A DNA stretch of 64,000 nucleotides from Xanthomonas theicola (GCF_014236795.1 NZ_CP049017.1:4132001-4196000); one strand, 5' to 3'. Shown: positions 10,054 to 21,089, numbered from the stretch's first letter. Notes: a model not told the origin generated them from the sequence alone. Program-made: numbers and translations.

Positions 10054-11298
10054 ATGAAGGCCTACCTCGTCGGCGGCGCAGTCCGCGACAGCCTGCTCGG
10101 GCTGCCGCCCGGCGACCGCGACTGGGTGGTGGTCGGCGCCACGCCGCAGCAGATGCGCGATTCGGGCTACAAGCAGGTCGGCCGCGATTTCCCGGTGTTC
10201 CTGCATCCGCACAGCGGCGAGGAGTACGCGCTGGCGCGCACCGAGCGCAAGTCCGGACGCGGCCACCACGGCTTCGTGGTCCACGCCGATCCGTCGGTGA
10301 CGCTGGAACAGGACCTGCAGCGCCGCGACTTCACCATCAACGCGATCGCGCGCGACGCAGGCAGTGGCGCGCTGATCGATCCGTACGGCGGCGTGCGCGA
10401 CATCGGACAGCGTGTGCTGCGCCACGTCGGCCCGGCCTTCGCCGAGGACCCGCTGCGCGTGCTGCGTGCGGCGCGCTTCATGGCGCGGCTGGCCCCGCTC
10501 GGTTTCAGCCTCGCGCCGGAGACGCTGGCGCTGATGCGCACGATGGCGGCCAGCGGCGAACTGGACACGCTGGTGCCCGAGCGCGTGTGGCAGGAGCTGC
10601 GGCGCAGCCTGGCGGCGGCGCAGCCGTCGGCGTTCCTGCGCACGCTGCGCGAGGCCGGCGCGCTGCACAGCGTGCTGCCGGAGCTGGACGCGCTGTACGG
10701 GGTGCCGCAGCGCGCGGAATACCATCCCGAGATCGATACCGGCCGCCACCAGGAACTGGTCAGCGACATGGCCGCGCGGCTGGCGCCGGGCGACGCGCTG
10801 GTCGGCTTCGCCGCGCTGACCCACGACCTGGGCAAGGCGCTGACGCCACCCGAGCAATGGCCCAGGCACGTGCTGCACGAGCAGCGTGGCCTGGCGCCGC
10901 TGCGCGCGCTGTGCGAACGCCTGAAGCTGCCGCAGGAACACCGCCGGCTGGCCGAGATCGCCTGCCGCGAGCACTTGCACGTGCATCGCCTGGCCGAGCT
11001 GCGCGACCGCACCGTGCACGAACTGCTGCAGCGCTGCGACGGCTTTCGCAAGCCCGAACGCATCGCGCAGCTGGCGCGGGTGTGCGAAGCCGACAAGCGC
11101 GGCCGCCTCGACAGCGAAGACGCCGACTACCCGCAGGGCCGCGAACTGCAGCGCCTGCACGCCGCCGCGCTGGCGGTCGACGCGCGCGACCTGGCCGCGC
11201 AGGGCTTGAGCGGCCCGCAGATCGGCGAGGCGCTGGCGAAGGCGCGGATCAAGGCGATCGCCGCGGCGCGGCAGGACGCGCCGGCCGACGCCCGCTGA
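10054..11298 (+). CDS. cca: Multifunctional CCA tRNA nucleotidyltransferase / phosphohydrolase
   Basis: This enzyme adds or repairs the 3' CCA of tRNA. The 414-residue class II enzyme has the GGAVRD signature at 7-12, the catalytic D21-R-D23, the RRDFTINA and [12 protein letters not shown] motifs of the head/neck domains, and a C-terminal HD domain (THDLGKAL) with the phosphatase/phosphodiesterase activities of the gammaproteobacterial form. The start codon directly abuts the GAGTCCC repeat, and no Shine-Dalgarno sequence is visible. About 400 bases of non-coding repeat-bearing DNA follow. Confidence 0.95.
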   Translation: MKAYLVGGAVRDSLLGLPPGDRDWVVVGATPQQMRDSGYKQVGRDFPVFLHPHSGEEYALARTERKSGRGHHGFVVHADPSVTLEQDLQRRDFTINAIARDAGSGALIDPYGGVRDIGQRVLRHVGPAFAEDPLRVLRAARFMARLAPLGFSLAPETLALMRTMAASGELDTLVPERVWQELRRSLAAAQPSAFLRTLREAGALHSVLPELDALYGVPQRAEYHPEIDTGRHQELVSDMAARLAPGDALVGFAALTHDLGKALTPPEQWPRHVLHEQRGLAPLRALCERLKLPQEHRRLAEIACREHLHVHRLAELRDRTVHELLQRCDGFRKPERIAQLARVCEADKRGRLDSEDADYPQGRELQRLHAAALAVDARDLAAQGLSGPQIGEALAKARIKAIAAARQDAPADAR

Positions 11299-11490
11299 TC
11301 CGCGCGCCGCGTCTGCGCGCAACCGCACCAGGTCGCGGCACTGTCTCCGGAAGATGCTGCGCCGCCTCGGCTAGCGCAGTTCCACCGGGTCCGGCGCCGC
11401 TGCAACGCCCCCTTGGCGTCGTCGTTGCCCCCACGCTGGCAATGCCTGCTTCCTCATCGGAAACGCGTCAGGGAGCGCTTGCTGCTCGTT

Positions 11491-11531
11491 CTAGAGCATT
11501 TCCGACTCTGGTATTTGCAGCCAGCGGAGTG
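11491..11531. repeat. Dispersed palindromic element, copy 3 (left half)
   Basis: CTAGAGCATTTCCGACTCTGGTATTTGCAG matches the left half of the element at 22287-22368 with few changes. The right arm is missing and the sequence runs straight into a GGAGCGACT-type repeat. The flanking stretch 11299-11490 shows no gene. Confidence 0.6.
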
Positions 11532-11532
11532 T

Positions 11533-11612
11533 TGTGGGAGCGACTCCGGGCAGCCTCGGGCCATCCGTCGCGAAGGGCTCTACCTGTAAAGCTCGTCGCG
11601 ACTGAAGGGCAC
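11533..11612. repeat. GGAGCGACT/GTCGCGAC interspersed repeat
   Basis: GTGGGAGCGACTCCGGGC, CCGTCGCGAAGGG and GTCGCGACTGAAGG lie within 80 bases and match the Xanthomonas interspersed repeat type seen at 4400-4455. It is fused to a half copy of the palindromic element. About 75 bases of unremarkable DNA separate it from the IS remnant. Confidence 0.5.
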
Positions 11613-11689
11613 CTCGAACAACTCATATATTTCATTGAATTGAGATGAGCGGCGAAGGCGCCGCTGCCGCGTCCTGCCAGACCGCCTGA

Positions 11690-12505
11690 GGGCATCGCCG
11701 GTCGCTGGATGGCGTCGATGTAGGCGGGAGGCGGCCATTCGGCCGCTTCACCCGATCGCGCGGGCACCATGCCCCGGTGCTGCCGCGCCAACCGCATCCG
11801 GTTGTGGCTGGCGACCTTCAACCCGATCACGCCCGTGGCCCGCGCCAAGCCGATGCGGCGCAGGCATTTGCCGCCTTGCTGCGCCAATCGCGCCAACGGG
11901 TGTTCGCCGAAGGCGCGATCCTTGGCGAGGCGGTGGTTGCGGCGGTGCTCGGCTGCGTTCAATGGCTTGTTCGCCTGGTCCTTGTGCTGGATGGCGGCCC
12001 GATATCCGCGCCGGGCGAGGTCGGCCTCCCGGCTCCGGTCGGCATAGCCACTGTCGACCCACCCCGTGCGGGGGCTGTTGCGGTGGGCCAGCAGTGCCTC
12101 GAAGGGTTGGCTGTCGTGCACATTGGCTGCGCTCACCTTGTGTCGGCCGATGAAGCCCAGCGACGATCCGTGTTGGCGTGCGGCTTGTCGCCGTAGAACG
12201 CCACGCCATGCTTGCCGGTCCAGCGCGCCTGCACATCCGGCTGCGCCGGCTTGGCATCGCTCCAGTCCTGGCCCACCTCGCCGCCCTGCTTGATCTGCGC
12301 GTTCTCTTCGCGCGTGTTGCGCTGGATCGGGGCGGTGACGATGCTCGCATCGATGATCTGCCCGCCGCGCGGCATGAATCCGGCCCGCTGCAACGGCTGG
12401 CTCACCGCCGCGCTGATCTCGCCCATCAGCGCTTTTGCCTTTCTTTATGCCTTGAGCCGCTCGCGCCGCACCCAGATCGTCTTGGCGCCAGGCGCCTTGC
12501 CGCAG
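11690..12505 (-). pseudogene. IS5-family transposase remnant, frameshifted
   Basis: Translation on the minus strand gives DDE-transposase pieces in different frames: KTIWVRRERLKA (about 12450-12500), then IIDASIVTAPIQRNTREENAQ and KHGVAFYGDKPHANTDRRW (12133-12426), then, after a shift near 12135, SAANVHDSQPFEALLAHRN and WVDSGYADRS (down to about 11690). These match the N2, N3 and first C1 blocks of IS5-family transposases. The N-terminus is missing, and an IS110 fragment of opposite strand abuts it. Ends are approximate. Confidence 0.8.
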
Positions 12506-12519
12506 TGTGTTCCAGCCCC

Positions 12520-12885
12520 AGGAACTGCTGGAAACTGCGCCGATACTGGACCCTGGCGGCCCGGCTTCACGAGCTGGGCACCGTGCACCCGCGCAAGATG
12601 GCCGCTCTGGTCGGGCTGGCGCCGTTCAATCGCGATAGCGGCCGCTGGCGCGGCCAACGCCGCATCCAAGGCGCACGCGCCGACGTGCGGCGGGTGCTGT
12701 CCATGGCCACCTGGGCCTCGATCCATACAGGCTCCCCGCTGCCGCACACCTACGCCCGCCTGACCGCCGCAGGCAAACCCGCCAAAGTCGCCCTCGTCGC
12801 GTGCATGCACACGTACCTGCGATGGCTCAATGCCATCGCTCGCGATCGAGCGCCTGACGACCCTCCTGTCCTCGCTTCTGCATGA
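12520..12885 (+). pseudogene. IS110/IS1111-family transposase, C-terminal fragment
   Basis: The peptide HPRKMAALVGLAPFNRDSGR, then RRIQGARADVRRVLSMATW and GKPAKVALVACMHTYL, is the conserved C-terminal transposase_20 region of IS110-type enzymes (helix-hairpin-helix and Ser-containing part). The N-terminal DEDD catalytic half is absent. It lies back to back with the IS5 remnant, which indicates repeated insertion and deletion between cca and glpK. Confidence 0.8.
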
Positions 12886-12925
12886 CAGTTGATTCCTACA
12901 GGGAGCGTCGACTGCATCTTCCTTT

Positions 12926-14521
<1,596 letters not shown>

Positions 14522-15340
14522 TCAGGCCCGGCGCGAGGCCGCTTCTTCCTCGAGCGCTTTCACCCGCGCCGGCAGGAACGGATAGATCAGCAGCTGATAG
14601 GCGCCGCCGCCGACCACGCCGCCGATCAGCGGGCCGACGATCGGGATCCACCAGTAGCTGTTGGCCGACGGCAGCGCCGAGGAGCCCCAGCCGGCGAAGT
14701 AGGCGAACAGGCGCGGCCCGAAATCGCGCGCCGGATTGATCGCCCACGCTTCCAGGTAGCCCATCGAGGCGCCGATGGTCGCCACCAGCAGGCCGATGAT
14801 CAACGCACCGGAATTGGCGGTGGGCGCGGCCTCGTTGTAGCGCTCGGTGATGGCGAAGATGCCGAAGATCAGGAACGCGGTCAGGATCACCTGGTCGCGC
14901 AGCGCGTGCATCGGCGTGATCGCCAGGCCCGGCGCGGTGAAGAACACGCCGGCCGCGCCGCCCGCCTCGCGGGTCAGCTGGTGCGCCTGGTTGTAGTGGT
15001 CGATCACCGGCGCGAACAGCAGGTAGACGATGCCGGCGCCGAGGAACGCGCCGACCACCTGCGCCGCCCAGTACGGCAGCACCTTGTTCCAGGCGAAGCC
15101 GCGGAACACCGCCAGCGCCAGTGTCACCGCCGGGTTGGCGTGGGTGCCGGAGACCGAGCCGGTGACGTAGATCGCGATCGTCACCCCCAGGCCCCAGGCG
15201 ATGCACACGCCCCAGTAGGCGTTCTGGTACGGACTGGGGTCGTACAGCACGTACATGCACGCCACCGAGCAGCCGAAGGCGATAATGATCAGCATCGCCA
15301 CCGCCTCGGAAATCAGTTCGCCGAGCAGTTGCCGGTTCAT
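14522..15340 (-). CDS. glpF: Glycerol uptake facilitator (aquaglyceroporin)
   Basis: This inner-membrane channel for glycerol has 272 residues, six membrane spans and two half-helices. The two NPA boxes are HANPAVT in the first half and [11 protein letters not shown] in the second; the Asp after the second NPA box marks GlpF rather than a water-only aquaporin. A C-terminal cytoplasmic tail is Glu/Arg-rich. The start chosen is ATG 15340 ([13 protein letters not shown]). A 9-base tandem repeat lies just upstream. It sits between glpD and glpK. Confidence 0.94.
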   Translation of the reverse strand: MNRQLLGELISEAVAMLIIIAFGCSVACMYVLYDPSPYQNAYWGVCIAWGLGVTIAIYVTGSVSGTHANPAVTLALAVFRGFAWNKVLPYWAAQVVGAFLGAGIVYLLFAPVIDHYNQAHQLTREAGGAAGVFFTAPGLAITPMHALRDQVILTAFLIFGIFAITERYNEAAPTANSGALIIGLLVATIGASMGYLEAWAINPARDFGPRLFAYFAGWGSSALPSANSYWWIPIVGPLIGGVVGGGAYQLLIYPFLPARVKALEEEAASRRA

Positions 15341-15371
15341 GCGCGCTGCTCCCGCACTGCTGTCGTCGTCT

Positions 15372-15398
15372 TGCCGGTCGTGCCGGTCGTGCCGGTCG
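15372..15398. repeat. 9-base tandem repeat TGCCGGTCG (three units) upstream of glpF
   Basis: Three near-perfect copies of TGCCGGTCG lie 32 bases upstream of the glpF start, in the spacer to glpD. Read on the minus strand they would be part of the glpF leader. Confidence 0.55.
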
Positions 15399-15529
15399 TC
15401 GTCTTGCACATGCCTGCCACCCTCCACGGTCGTTCCCAGGTTCGCGCGCGGCGGCGGTTGCCGATGCGCGCGGCGATTGCGCACGCACGGCCGGCGCCCG
15501 CAACGGGCACGCCGGCCGCGGTGCTTGCC

Positions 15530-17044
15530 TCATGCGGGCGCGGCGGCCACCGCGGCCGGCGCCTGCTGCAGATAGTCGATCAGGCGCTGGCGGCCGGCGG
15601 CGTCGATGCGCAGACCGAGCTTGCTGCGGCGCCACAGCAGGTCGTCGGCCTGGGTCACCCATTCGTGCGCACGCAGGTAGTCCACTTCCGCCTGGTAAAG
15701 GTCGGCGCCGAAGTGTTCGCCCAGTTGCTGCAGCGAGGCCGCATCGCCCAGCAACTGCACCGCGCGGGTGCCGTAGTTGCGCGCCAGCCGCGTGGCGGTC
15801 GCCTCGGCCAGCCACGGCCGCGCCGCACGCAGTTCCTGCGCCAGCGCGCGGATGTCGCGGCGCTCGCCGCCGGGCAGCGGCGCGCCGCGCGCGGTCCACG
15901 CCGGCGCCTTGCGCCCGGCATGCGCGACCAGTCGGTCCACCGCCTCCTCGGCCAGCTTGCGGTAGGTGGTGAGCTTGCCGCCGAACACGTTGAGCAACGC
16001 CGCGCCGTCGTCCGCGTCCAGTTCCAGCAGGTAGTCGCGGGTGACCTCGGCGGCATTGTCCTCCTCGTCGTCGAGCAGCGGGCGCACGCCGCTGTAGCTC
16101 CACGCCACGTCGCTGGGCGCGATCTGCTTGAGGAAGTAGCGGTTGGCCGCCTCGCACAGGTAGCGCGTCTCCTCGGCATCGATCTTCGGTGCGGACGGAT
16201 CGGCGCGGTAGTCCACGTCGGTGGTGCCGATCAAGGTGAAGTCGTGCTCGTAGGGAATCGCGAACACGATACGCCGGTCGGGCTGCTGGAAGATGTAGGC
16301 ATGGTCGTGCTCGAACAGCCGCGGCACCACGATGTGGCTGCCCTTGACCAGGCGCAGCGCGTGGTCGTGGCCGACCTGCGCCACGTCGTCCAGGAACTGC
16401 ACCGCCCATGGCCCGGCGGCATTGACCAGCGCGCGCGCCTGCAGCTCCTGGCGGCGGCCGTCGGCGTGCTGCAGCGCCACCTGCCATACGCCGCCGACGC
16501 GGCGCGCGGCGACGCAACGGGTGCGGGTCAGGATCCGCGCCCCGCGCTGCGCCGCGTCCATCGCATTGAGCGCCACCAGCCGCGCGTCCTGCACCCAGGC
16601 GTCGGAATAGACGAAGCCGGTGCGGAATTCCTCGCGCAACGGCGCGCCGACTGGATCCGAGCGCAGCGCCATGCGCCTGGAACCCGGCAGGGTGCGGCGG
16701 CCGCGGCCCAGATGGTCGTACAGGAACAGGCCGGTGCGGATCATCCACGCCGGGCGCAGATGTGGCTGGTGCGGCATCAGGAAGCGCAGCGGCCAGATGA
16801 TGTGCGGGGCCAGGCGCAGCAGCACTTCGCGCTCGGCCAGCGCCTTGCCGACCAGAGCGAACTCGTATTGCTCCAGGTAGCGCAGCCCGCCGTGGATCAG
16901 CTTGGTGCTGGCGCTGGAGGTATGCGAGGCGAGGTCGTCGCGCTCGCACAGGCACACCGACAGGCCACGGCCCACCGCATCGCGGGCGATGCCCACGCCG
17001 TTGATGCCGCCACCGACCACCAGCACATCGTAGATCTCGCGCAT
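15530..17044 (-). CDS. glpD: Aerobic glycerol-3-phosphate dehydrogenase
   Basis: This FAD enzyme at the inner membrane oxidises sn-glycerol-3-phosphate to dihydroxyacetone phosphate and passes electrons to the quinone pool. The 504-residue product has the N-terminal Rossmann motif VVGGGINGVGIARDAVGRG, the family block TSSASTKLIHGGLRYLE, and GTTDVDYR and NVFGGKLTTYRKLAE further on. Start 17044 has GGAG ten bases upstream. The 322-base AT-richer region before it probably holds the promoter and GlpR sites. Confidence 0.95.
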   Translation of the reverse strand: MREIYDVLVVGGGINGVGIARDAVGRGLSVCLCERDDLASHTSSASTKLIHGGLRYLEQYEFALVGKALAEREVLLRLAPHIIWPLRFLMPHQPHLRPAWMIRTGLFLYDHLGRGRRTLPGSRRMALRSDPVGAPLREEFRTGFVYSDAWVQDARLVALNAMDAAQRGARILTRTRCVAARRVGGVWQVALQHADGRRQELQARALVNAAGPWAVQFLDDVAQVGHDHALRLVKGSHIVVPRLFEHDHAYIFQQPDRRIVFAIPYEHDFTLIGTTDVDYRADPSAPKIDAEETRYLCEAANRYFLKQIAPSDVAWSYSGVRPLLDDEEDNAAEVTRDYLLELDADDGAALLNVFGGKLTTYRKLAEEAVDRLVAHAGRKAPAWTARGAPLPGGERRDIRALAQELRAARPWLAEATATRLARNYGTRAVQLLGDAASLQQLGEHFGADLYQAEVDYLRAHEWVTQADDLLWRRSKLGLRIDAAGRQRLIDYLQQAPAAVAAAPA

Positions 17045-17366
17045 TGCCTGACTCCAGAAGCGTCGTGTCCCCGGGCGGCAAGCGCCTGGATCAACGACGA
17101 AGCACAAAACGATCGTAGACGAATAATTTCGAACATATCACGCCGCAATGCAGCATGGCGCCGATGCGAGCCGGTGGAACGCGAGGAATTCAGGGGCCGG
17201 AATCGGCCGATCCCCGCCGCCTGCGAGCCCATGGGCCGATAAATGGCAGAGTCGAACGGCCACAATAACGAAATAATAAGAACATAAACGCACACGAAAT
17301 GCCGGCTCGCCGATACGCAGCACGGCCGCGACCTTGCCGGCAACGCTCAGGGCGTGCGGACGCGGC
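17045..17366 (-). promoter_or_regulatory. glpD promoter region with GlpR-like half-sites
   Basis: This spacer between glpR and glpD is clearly AT-richer than its surroundings. TTTCGAACATAT at about 17128-17139 contains the half-site CGAACAT of the enterobacterial GlpR operator (consensus ATGTTCG-N4-CGAACAT, from memory). AATAACGAAATAATAAGAACATAAACG at about 17261-17288 holds two looser halves. No full palindrome is present, so operator assignment is tentative. Confidence 0.4.
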
Positions 17367-18221
17367 TCAGTCGGGATCGGCGTGGCTGCCGGCCACTCTG
17401 TGCGCCTTGGCCTCGCCGCGATCGTCGCCCTCGGCGACGAATACGCGGGTGCCGGCGGCGGCCAGCACCGCGGCCAGCTCCGGCGGCGGCGCGCGATCGG
17501 TGAACCAGGCCTGGACCCGCGCGATCGGCCCCAGCCGGACCATGGCGTTGCGGCCGAGCTTGCTGTGGTCGGCAGCCAGGAACACCTGCCGCGAGTGCTC
17601 GATGATCGCCTGCGCCACCCGCACCTCGTGGAAATCGAAATCCAGCAAGGTGCCGTCCGGATCGATGCCGGAGATGCCGATCACCCCGAAATCCACCTTG
17701 AACTGGCGGATCAGCTCGAGCGTGGCCTCGCCGGTCACGCCCTGGTCGCGGCCACGCACGCGCCCGCCGGCCACCGTCACCTCGCAGCTCGGGTTGGCGC
17801 TCATCATCACCGCCACGTTGAGGTTGTTGGTGATCACCCGCAACCCGCTGTGCCCCATCAGCGCGCGCGCCACGTCCTCGTTGGTGGTGCCGATGTTGAT
17901 GAACAACGAGGCGTCGTCGGGGATGTGCTGCGCCAGCAGCGTGGCGATGCGCCGCTTCTCCTGCGCCTGCAGCGACTTGCGCGCGGCGTAGGCCAGGTTT
18001 TCCACGCTCGACGGCAGGCTGACCCCGCCGTGGTAGCGGCGCAGCAGGCCGGCCTCGCACAGCAGCGCCAGGTCGCGGCGGATGGTCTGCGGGGTCACCT
18101 CGAAACGCGTGGCCAGCCCTTCCACCTCGGCATAGCCCTGCTGCCGCACCGACGCGACCAGTTGCTCCTGGCGCGGATTGAGCGCGGGCGCCGCGCTCGG
18201 CTTTGGGATCGTGTTGTCCAT
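17367..18221 (-). CDS. glpR: DeoR-family regulator of glycerol metabolism (GlpR)
   Basis: The 284-residue product has an N-terminal DeoR winged helix (about residues 15-70: LNPRQEQLVASV, then EVTPQTIRRDLALLCEAGLLRRYHGG) and a C-terminal sugar-phosphate sensor domain (INIGTTNEDVARAL, ITNNLNVA, GISGIDPDGTLLDFD). The order glpR then glpD-F-K on one strand supports glycerol-3-phosphate-responsive repression. Start 18221 precedes a natural N-terminal tail. There is no frame break. Confidence 0.92.
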   Translation of the reverse strand: MDNTIPKPSAAPALNPRQEQLVASVRQQGYAEVEGLATRFEVTPQTIRRDLALLCEAGLLRRYHGGVSLPSSVENLAYAARKSLQAQEKRRIATLLAQHIPDDASLFINIGTTNEDVARALMGHSGLRVITNNLNVAVMMSANPSCEVTVAGGRVRGRDQGVTGEATLELIRQFKVDFGVIGISGIDPDGTLLDFDFHEVRVAQAIIEHSRQVFLAADHSKLGRNAMVRLGPIARVQAWFTDRAPPPELAAVLAAAGTRVFVAEGDDRGEAKAHRVAGSHADPD

Positions 18222-18316
18222 GCGTCGATGATGGCGCATGCCGGCGCGGCATGCACGGCCGGCTGCCGCCGCATGCCGCCGTCCGGCATGCGGCAGCCGC
18301 GCCGAGCGGCAGGGGC

Positions 18317-18748
18317 TCAGAAGATCTGTACCCAGCTGAGCGATCCCGGCAAAGGAACGGCACCGGCGATCGGCGAATCGTGCCCGTAGATCCGCGTTCC
18401 GTTCCACACCGCGTTCTGCTCGGCCAGCAAGCGCACGCCCGCGGCGAACTCGGCCAAGCCGGTGCCGCAGGTCGAGATATAGACGGCCGCAGGATATTGG
18501 CCTGCCTGCATGGTTTCCTGGATCAGCACCAGGAACCAGGACGGATCGATATCGAGCGTATCGTCCGCGTTGCCGATGTGCGTCGCGTTGCCATGCGCGA
18601 TGACCACGATGACCGCGGTATGGTCCAGGCCCTGGCCGCCGGCTTGCACCTGCGCCCAGTTGTAGCGTGCGGTGGCCGCGGGCCAACCCGGCGCGAGCGG
18701 GATGGCCAGGATATCGGCGTCGGTGCTCATTTCGAAAACGATGGTCAT
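18317..18748 (-). CDS. Small protein with caspase-clan (clan CD) His-Gly / Cys motifs, function unknown
   Basis: This 143-residue soluble protein shows two motifs in clan-CD order: a hydrophobic strand followed by His-Gly (VIVVIAHGN, H52-G53) and, 42 residues on, a hydrophobic strand ending in Cys (AVYISTCGTG, C94). That is the strand-HG ... strand-C pattern of caspases, gingipains and CHAT peptidases. At 143 residues it would be a minimal single domain with no prodomain or adaptor. The start ATG at 18748 is preceded by AGAGGAAT. It stands 95 bases upstream of glpR on the same strand and divergent from the DUF1456 gene. I do not recognise a named family, and the peptidase reading is inference from the two motifs. 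Confidence 0.6.
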   Translation of the reverse strand: MTIVFEMSTDADILAIPLAPGWPAATARYNWAQVQAGGQGLDHTAVIVVIAHGNATHIGNADDTLDIDPSWFLVLIQETMQAGQYPAAVYISTCGTGLAEFAAGVRLLAEQNAVWNGTRIYGHDSPIAGAVPLPGSLSWVQIF

Positions 18749-18906
18749 GTCATTCCTCTTGGGGTCGAGTGGAGGCCGCATCGGCGGATGCGCTTCCAAC
18801 AAGACGTGGCGGCGTACGCGTTGTGAACGCTTGCGCCGCAGCGGCCGGCCGCTGCGACTAGACTGTGCAGTTGCCGGCGCGTCGGCGCCGCATCACCGGA
18901 CCGGCC

Positions 18907-19380
18907 ATGATCAACAACGACGTATTGCGCTCCATCCGCTACATGCTCGACCTGAGCGACCAGAAAATCGTGGAGATCGCACAGCTCGCCGATCCCGCCT
19001 TGCCGATCGACAAGTCGCAGGTGCCCGCCTACCTGAAGAAGGAAGACGAGGACGGCTTCGTCGAATGCAGCGACCAGGTCCTGGCGCACGTCCTCGACGG
19101 ACTGGTGGTCCATTCCCGCGGCCGCGACGAGCGACTGCCGGCGCGCGCGGTGGAGACCCGGGTCACCAACAACGTGGTGCTGAAGAAGCTTCGCGTGGCG
19201 TTCCAGCTCAAGGACGTGGATATGCACCAGATCTTCGACGCGGCCGGCTTCCCGGTTTCCAAGCCGGAGCTATCGGCGCTGTTCCGGCAGCCGGAGCACA
19301 AGAATTTCCGCCTGTGCGGCGACCAGCTGCTGCGCAACTTCCTCAAGGGGCTGACCTTGCGGATCCGCGCGGCGGCCTGA
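18907..19380 (+). CDS. DUF1456 (YehS-type) protein
   Basis: This 157-residue cytoplasmic protein is made of two similar repeats of about 70 residues. The first begins NNDVLRSIRYMLDLSD and contains VPAYLKKEDEDGFVECSDQVLAHVLDGLV; the second begins NNVVLKKLRVAFQLKD and contains LSALFRQPEHKNFRLCGDQLLRNFLKGL. This tandem arrangement is diagnostic of DUF1456/YehS. The molecular function is not established. ATG 18907 is the natural start. It converges on the small exported protein at 19516-20010. Confidence 0.88.
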   Translation: MINNDVLRSIRYMLDLSDQKIVEIAQLADPALPIDKSQVPAYLKKEDEDGFVECSDQVLAHVLDGLVVHSRGRDERLPARAVETRVTNNVVLKKLRVAFQLKDVDMHQIFDAAGFPVSKPELSALFRQPEHKNFRLCGDQLLRNFLKGLTLRIRAAA

Positions 19381-19515
19381 GTCGCTGCCCCGAGCGCGCA
19401 CGGCGCGGGCGCGATCCGCGCACGCAGCCGAGCGCACCCAGCGCGATGTGCAAGCGACGGCCGATGCCGAACAGGCGCGTGCGCGGCGGCTGGGTCGATC
19501 CCGTGCAGGCGGCGG

Positions 19516-20010
19516 TCAGCGGATCCGGTAGACCCGCGCCTTCGGCAGGTCTTCGTCGACCTGCAGGAACCAGCGCCCGGCGATGCCGGGCACGACCTTG
19601 ATCGCCGGCGAGGCCAGCGCGGTGCGCAGGGTCATGCTGCCCTTGAGCACCTTCCACTGCTGGCCGTTGTCCAGCACGAACACCGTGCCCGGCGCCCAGC
19701 CGCCGACTTCGCCCTGCACGCGGGCGCTGACCGGACCGTCGTCCAGGCCGACCATCATGTCCTGCTCTGCCGCAACGCCGCCGGCCGCGGCGGCCGGAAC
19801 CGTCGCCGCCGGCCGCGCCGGAGCCTGCGCCGCGCCGCGGGCATCGGCCGCGCGCAGCAGGCGATTGAGCGTGGCCAGCTGCGCCGGCGTCAGCCCGGCC
19901 TCGCGCAGCTGCTCGACGCTCAGCCGCCGCTCGATCTCCACATACTCGGACTGCGCCAGCGCCGCTGGTGCCGCCAGGGCGCATGCCAGCGCCAGTGCCA
20001 TGTTTTTCAT
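19516..20010 (-). CDS. Small exported protein of unknown function
   Basis: This 164-residue product has a clear signal peptide (residues 1-19, ALAAPAALAQ). A predicted helical part reads SVEQLREAGLTPAQLATLNRLL, an Ala-rich linker follows, and a C-terminal beta-rich domain contains GWAPGTVFVLDNGQQWKVL and GRWFLQVDEDL. Proteins with the G-W-x-P-G-T-V-F-x-L-x-N-G-Q-x-W pattern are common in Xanthomonadaceae as uncharacterised periplasmic proteins. I cannot name a function. Confidence 0.78.
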   Translation of the reverse strand: MKNMALALACALAAPAALAQSEYVEIERRLSVEQLREAGLTPAQLATLNRLLRAADARGAAQAPARPAATVPAAAAGGVAAEQDMMVGLDDGPVSARVQGEVGGWAPGTVFVLDNGQQWKVLKGSMTLRTALASPAIKVVPGIAGRWFLQVDEDLPKARVYRIR

Positions 20011-20270
20011 CGTTCGGTCCTGCCGCGTCGCCGATTAAGAGGGCCGCGTGCCGCTGGGGCCGCCGCCATGGCGAGTCTGGGTCAATCCGTTGACAGCGGG
20101 ATGACGTGCGCACATGCACTGCATCCCGGCCGCGCCGCGCACGCTGCCGCGCGACACCGCAAGCGTGTACGCCGAGCGCCGCGATTCGGTCTACGATGCG
20201 CGGGTTCGCCCCACGGCAGGCGCCGCCGACAGCACTGGCGCCGCCCGCCGCCCCTGGTCACGAGGTCCCC

Positions 20271-21089
20271 ATGAAACTAGAGGTGCTGTTCGACCGATTG
20301 CACACCCTGCCGACCATCCCCAAGGTGGCGCAGGACCTGATCCTGCAATTCGACAACCCCAAGACCAGCCTGGACAGCGTGGCCCGCAATATCGAGTTGG
20401 ATCCGGTGATCGCGGCCAAAGTGCTGCGCCTGGCCAACTCGGCGCGCTTCCGCGGCATGCGCGACTCGACCAGCGTGGAGGACGCGGCGCTGCGCCTGGG
20501 CTTCAACACCTTGCGCACGCTGGTGCTGGCCTCGGCGATGACCGGCGCGTTCCATGCGCCCAGCCATTTCGACCTGCGCGGGTTCTGGCTGCACAGCTTC
20601 GAGGTCGCCGGCGTCTGCCGGCTGCTGGCCAGGCAGAAGGGCCTGGATCCGGAAACCGCCTTCACCTGCGGCATGATGCACAACATCGGCGAGCTGCTGA
20701 TCCAGACCGGCGCGCCCGACTACGCGGCGCGGCTGCATGCGGATGCGTCCTCCAGCGGCCGTGCCGCCGAGGAGACGGTGCAGCTGGGTTTCGGCTATCC
20801 GGAGGTCGGCGCCGAACTGGCGCGGCGCTGGCACCTGCCGCAGGTGATCCAGACCGCGATCGCCTACCAGGCACGGCCGCTGCAGGCCCCGGGAACCGAG
20901 CCGATGCCGCGCCTGGTGGCGCAGGCGGCGCTGGTCGCCGATGCGCTGGAGCGCCATGGCGGCGCGACGGCGGACGCGCGGCAGGCGGTCAGCGGGCCGC
21001 TGCTGGAGGACGTGGACCTGGACGCGCTGTTCGCCACGCTGCCGGAGGTGATCGAGGCCGACCGCGCCTTCACCGTGCTGCTGCGCTAG
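20271..21089 (+). CDS. HDOD-domain signalling protein
   Basis: This 272-residue product is essentially a single HDOD domain (about residues 1-215). It starts MKLEVLFDRLHTLPTIPKVAQ and has DPVIAAKVLRLANSARF, SVEDAALRLGFNTLRTLVLAS and CGMMHNIGELLI. The HD-type residues needed for hydrolysis are not complete (HNIGE in place of HDIG), as usual in HDOD proteins, which act by binding. It has no GGDEF, EAL or receiver domain of its own. In Xanthomonas such proteins feed into motility, biofilm or virulence control; the partner is not visible here. Confidence 0.88.
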   Translation: MKLEVLFDRLHTLPTIPKVAQDLILQFDNPKTSLDSVARNIELDPVIAAKVLRLANSARFRGMRDSTSVEDAALRLGFNTLRTLVLASAMTGAFHAPSHFDLRGFWLHSFEVAGVCRLLARQKGLDPETAFTCGMMHNIGELLIQTGAPDYAARLHADASSSGRAAEETVQLGFGYPEVGAELARRWHLPQVIQTAIAYQARPLQAPGTEPMPRLVAQAALVADALERHGGATADARQAVSGPLLEDVDLDALFATLPEVIEADRAFTVLLR

